From positions 1,820 to 35,346 of the forward strand of contig JABAZT010000041.1 of the NCBI GenBank assembly GCA_018608565.1: a DNA stretch of 33,527 nucleotides. The letters run 5' to 3'. The DNA is from Candidatus Altimarinota bacterium. GTDB taxonomy: Bacteria > Patescibacteriota > Gracilibacteria > UBA4473. This document shows, one piece after another, positions 32,089 to 33,527 of this stretch. A program made the translations under genes and the position numbers. The first letter of the stretch is position 1. The number at the start of each line of letters is the position of its first letter. The notes beneath the pieces were generated by a model that worked only from the letters and a program-made list of their open reading frames with translations, was not told the origin of the DNA and ran no database searches.

Positions 32089-33527
32089 ATGTTTTTTGGA
32101 TATTCAGAGTGTCGGTTTTTGAGGAGAGAGCTTGGACCTGATAGGGGTAGGGATACTTCGGCCTTGCCTGGAAATAAACACTGTGTAATTCCTCATTTTC
32201 CAGAAATGGTGAATGTGGTGGATTTTGAAGCTGGAGAAGTATTACCAGATGCGCCTTATCCAAGATTTGGTTTTAATGTGTTTCACTATGATTTTGTAGA
32301 AAAATTTCTTCCTACTCAAGATTTTGATCGAGAGAATAAAGATTATTTTGTAATTTCTAATTTGAAAATATTAGAGGGAAGAGTTGGACGAATTGAGGAT
32401 GCGGTTTTTTCCTTGTTTGATGATAGTGAGGGGATTACAAGAGACGACGTCAAGATACATAAGGATTTAGGACTGGACCATGGAGATATTCACCCTGTGA
32501 TTATTGAAGTTTCGGAACATGTTTTAGAAAGAGTGATGGGATTGTTACGACAACATACGGGGGTAATTGCTTCGTCGAGGTTTATGGAAGATGCTATACA
32601 GGCGAATTTGAAAGAGCATGATCCAAGATTGTCTGAAGATTTGAAATGGCAAGTGGCTGGATACTATGCTCTCAAAGATGGAGTGGATAGTATAACATTG
32701 GCGGCCACGGGAATGGAGGCAATGACTCGAGTCCAGAGTGCATTACGTTCATTTGATGATGAAGTAGAGGTTAGAGTGGGACAAGTGGGGGGGGCGTATA
32801 TTGATACTGGTAAATTACATGAATTTATGGGATTTAGTTGTCATCACGTAAAGGGTGACAGTGAATATTTTATTGAAGAATTAAGAAAGGATAAAAAGTT
32901 GAATGCTATTGTGGTTGAATTCCCCTCTAATCCTCAATTGAAGACGCCAGATCTAGTTGCATTAAGGAGGCTTGCGGATGAGAAGGACGTTCCTCTTATT
33001 ATTGATGATACGATGGGGAATCCGATTAATTCTAATTTATTGGAATATGCGGATGTAATTGTGTCGAGTATGACTAAGTTTTATGCTGGGAAGTCTGATT
33101 GTATGGGGGGTATGGTGATAGTAAATCCTGATAGTAATTTTAAAGATAAATTTACTAAGGCACTTAGTGTTCAGCCTCAACATACAATGTATCGAGGGGA
33201 AGTTGAATTGTTGTTTGAAAGAGGGGCCGATCTGGAAGAACGGGTAAATCTGATGACGGTCAATACAGAAGAAGTTTTGGCGCAAGTATTTCAACCAAAA
33301 ATGGATGAAGGGCATTTGAAAATATTATATCCAGAAGATGGGCCAGGGTGGAAGGAAGGCAAAGGTAGAGGAAGTGTTTTTTCTGTTGAGTTTGATGATC
33401 CAGAGGTAGCAAACTCATTTTATAATAATTTGGATTCACGAATTTTGAAGGCGGCAAGTTTTGGGTATGAGGATACTTTGGTTTCAGCGTATGGATTGTT
33501 AGCTCATTTTGATGAGTTGGGGTATGC
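32089..33527 (+). CDS. Cystathionine gamma-synthase-like PLP enzyme, cut by window end
   Basis: A Cys/Met-metabolism PLP-dependent enzyme (fold type I). About 479 residues are present and the frame is still open at 33527. The PLP motifs are VIVSSMTKFYAGKSDCMGG with Schiff-base K330, and LIIDDTMGNP with D306 for the pyridine nitrogen; near the present end SFGYEDTLVSAYG matches the family's SLGGxESL strand. The ~165 residues before the PLP-domain core are much longer than in E. coli MetB (386 aa); LPDAPYPRFGFNVFH recalls the TGYPRFF-type region of long, fungal-type cystathionine gamma-synthases. Start is ATG 32089, the first in frame after an upstream stop region. Activity (gamma-synthase, gamma-lyase or other) is not settled. 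Confidence 0.85.
   Translation, partial: MFFGYSECRFLRRELGPDRGRDTSALPGNKHCVIPHFPEMVNVVDFEAGEVLPDAPYPRFGFNVFHYDFVEKFLPTQDFDRENKDYFVISNLKILEGRVGRIEDAVFSLFDDSEGITRDDVKIHKDLGLDHGDIHPVIIEVSEHVLERVMGLLRQHTGVIASSRFMEDAIQANLKEHDPRLSEDLKWQVAGYYALKDGVDSITLAATGMEAMTRVQSALRSFDDEVEVRVGQVGGAYIDTGKLHEFMGFSCHHVKGDSEYFIEELRKDKKLNAIVVEFPSNPQLKTPDLVALRRLADEKDVPLIIDDTMGNPINSNLLEYADVIVSSMTKFYAGKSDCMGGMVIVNPDSNFKDKFTKALSVQPQHTMYRGEVELLFERGADLEERVNLMTVNTEEVLAQVFQPKMDEGHLKILYPEDGPGWKEGKGRGSVFSVEFDDPEVANSFYNNLDSRILKAASFGYEDTLVSAYGLLAHFDELGY

Overview
The window reads as compact, gene-dense bacterial chromosome with moderate-to-low GC. About 33 protein genes were found, the last cut by the window end, and no gene-free stretch reaches 300 bases. 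I found no rRNA, tRNA or CRISPR. TAA and TAG dominate as stops, but TGA also acts as a stop (murJ at 6164-6166, and 12657-12659 where it forms an ATGA overlap with the next start), and no frame reads through TGA. That argues for the standard bacterial code and against the UGA-glycine code of Gracilibacteria and Absconditabacteria. Short proteins, many unrecognised small genes, several VirB2/TrbC-like small membrane proteins, ComEC and a type IV pilus ATPase point to a Candidate Phyla Radiation (Patescibacteria) organism. That placement is inference, since no rRNA or ribosomal protein is present.

Layout. 1-2640: a PilB/GspE-type pilus ATPase and an exported PIG-L deacetylase in one transcription unit, ended by a hairpin shared with RNase Y on the other strand. 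2660-7303: RNase Y, a one-helix membrane protein, a short MurJ lipid II flippase, a first copy of a dispersed repeat, and an RluA-type pseudouridine synthase. 7568-12143: a GlmU-like nucleotidyltransferase, a small membrane protein, a DUF1858-IscA fusion without the IscA cysteines, a ThyA homologue with the substrate Asn changed to Asp, and a glutamate-type dehydrogenase with two CxGDxC motifs. An inverted second copy of the repeat follows. 12259-14110: four related VirB2/TrbC-like small membrane proteins. 14295-19658: RecG, a small unknown protein and UvrA. 19844-24731: a small unknown protein, a GT4 glycosyltransferase, two unknown proteins with His-rich starts, ComEC without its nuclease-like domain, and a four-helix membrane protein. 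24776-29832: MetRS carrying a complete C-terminal B3/4 editing-type domain, a small unknown protein, RecJ and a DUF2797 protein. 29871-33527: two unknown proteins, an Mrs2-type CorA magnesium channel, and a long cystathionine gamma-synthase-like enzyme cut by the window end.

Functional themes are DNA repair and recombination (RecG, UvrA, RecJ), DNA uptake and surface appendages (PilB, VirB2-like proteins, ComEC), envelope building (MurJ, GlmU-like, glycosyltransferase, PIG-L), RNA and translation (RNase Y, pseudouridine synthase, MetRS-B3/4), and a few metabolic genes.

The most unusual points are the MetRS-B3/4 fusion, the Asn-to-Asp change in ThyA that suggests dCMP rather than dUMP as substrate, a recurring arrangement in which a -10 box lies 5-8 nt before the start codon (leaderless or nearly leaderless mRNAs), a perfect 14-bp palindrome between the divergent thyA-like and IscA-like genes, the pair of inverted hairpin-ended repeats, and the cysteine motifs in the dehydrogenase.
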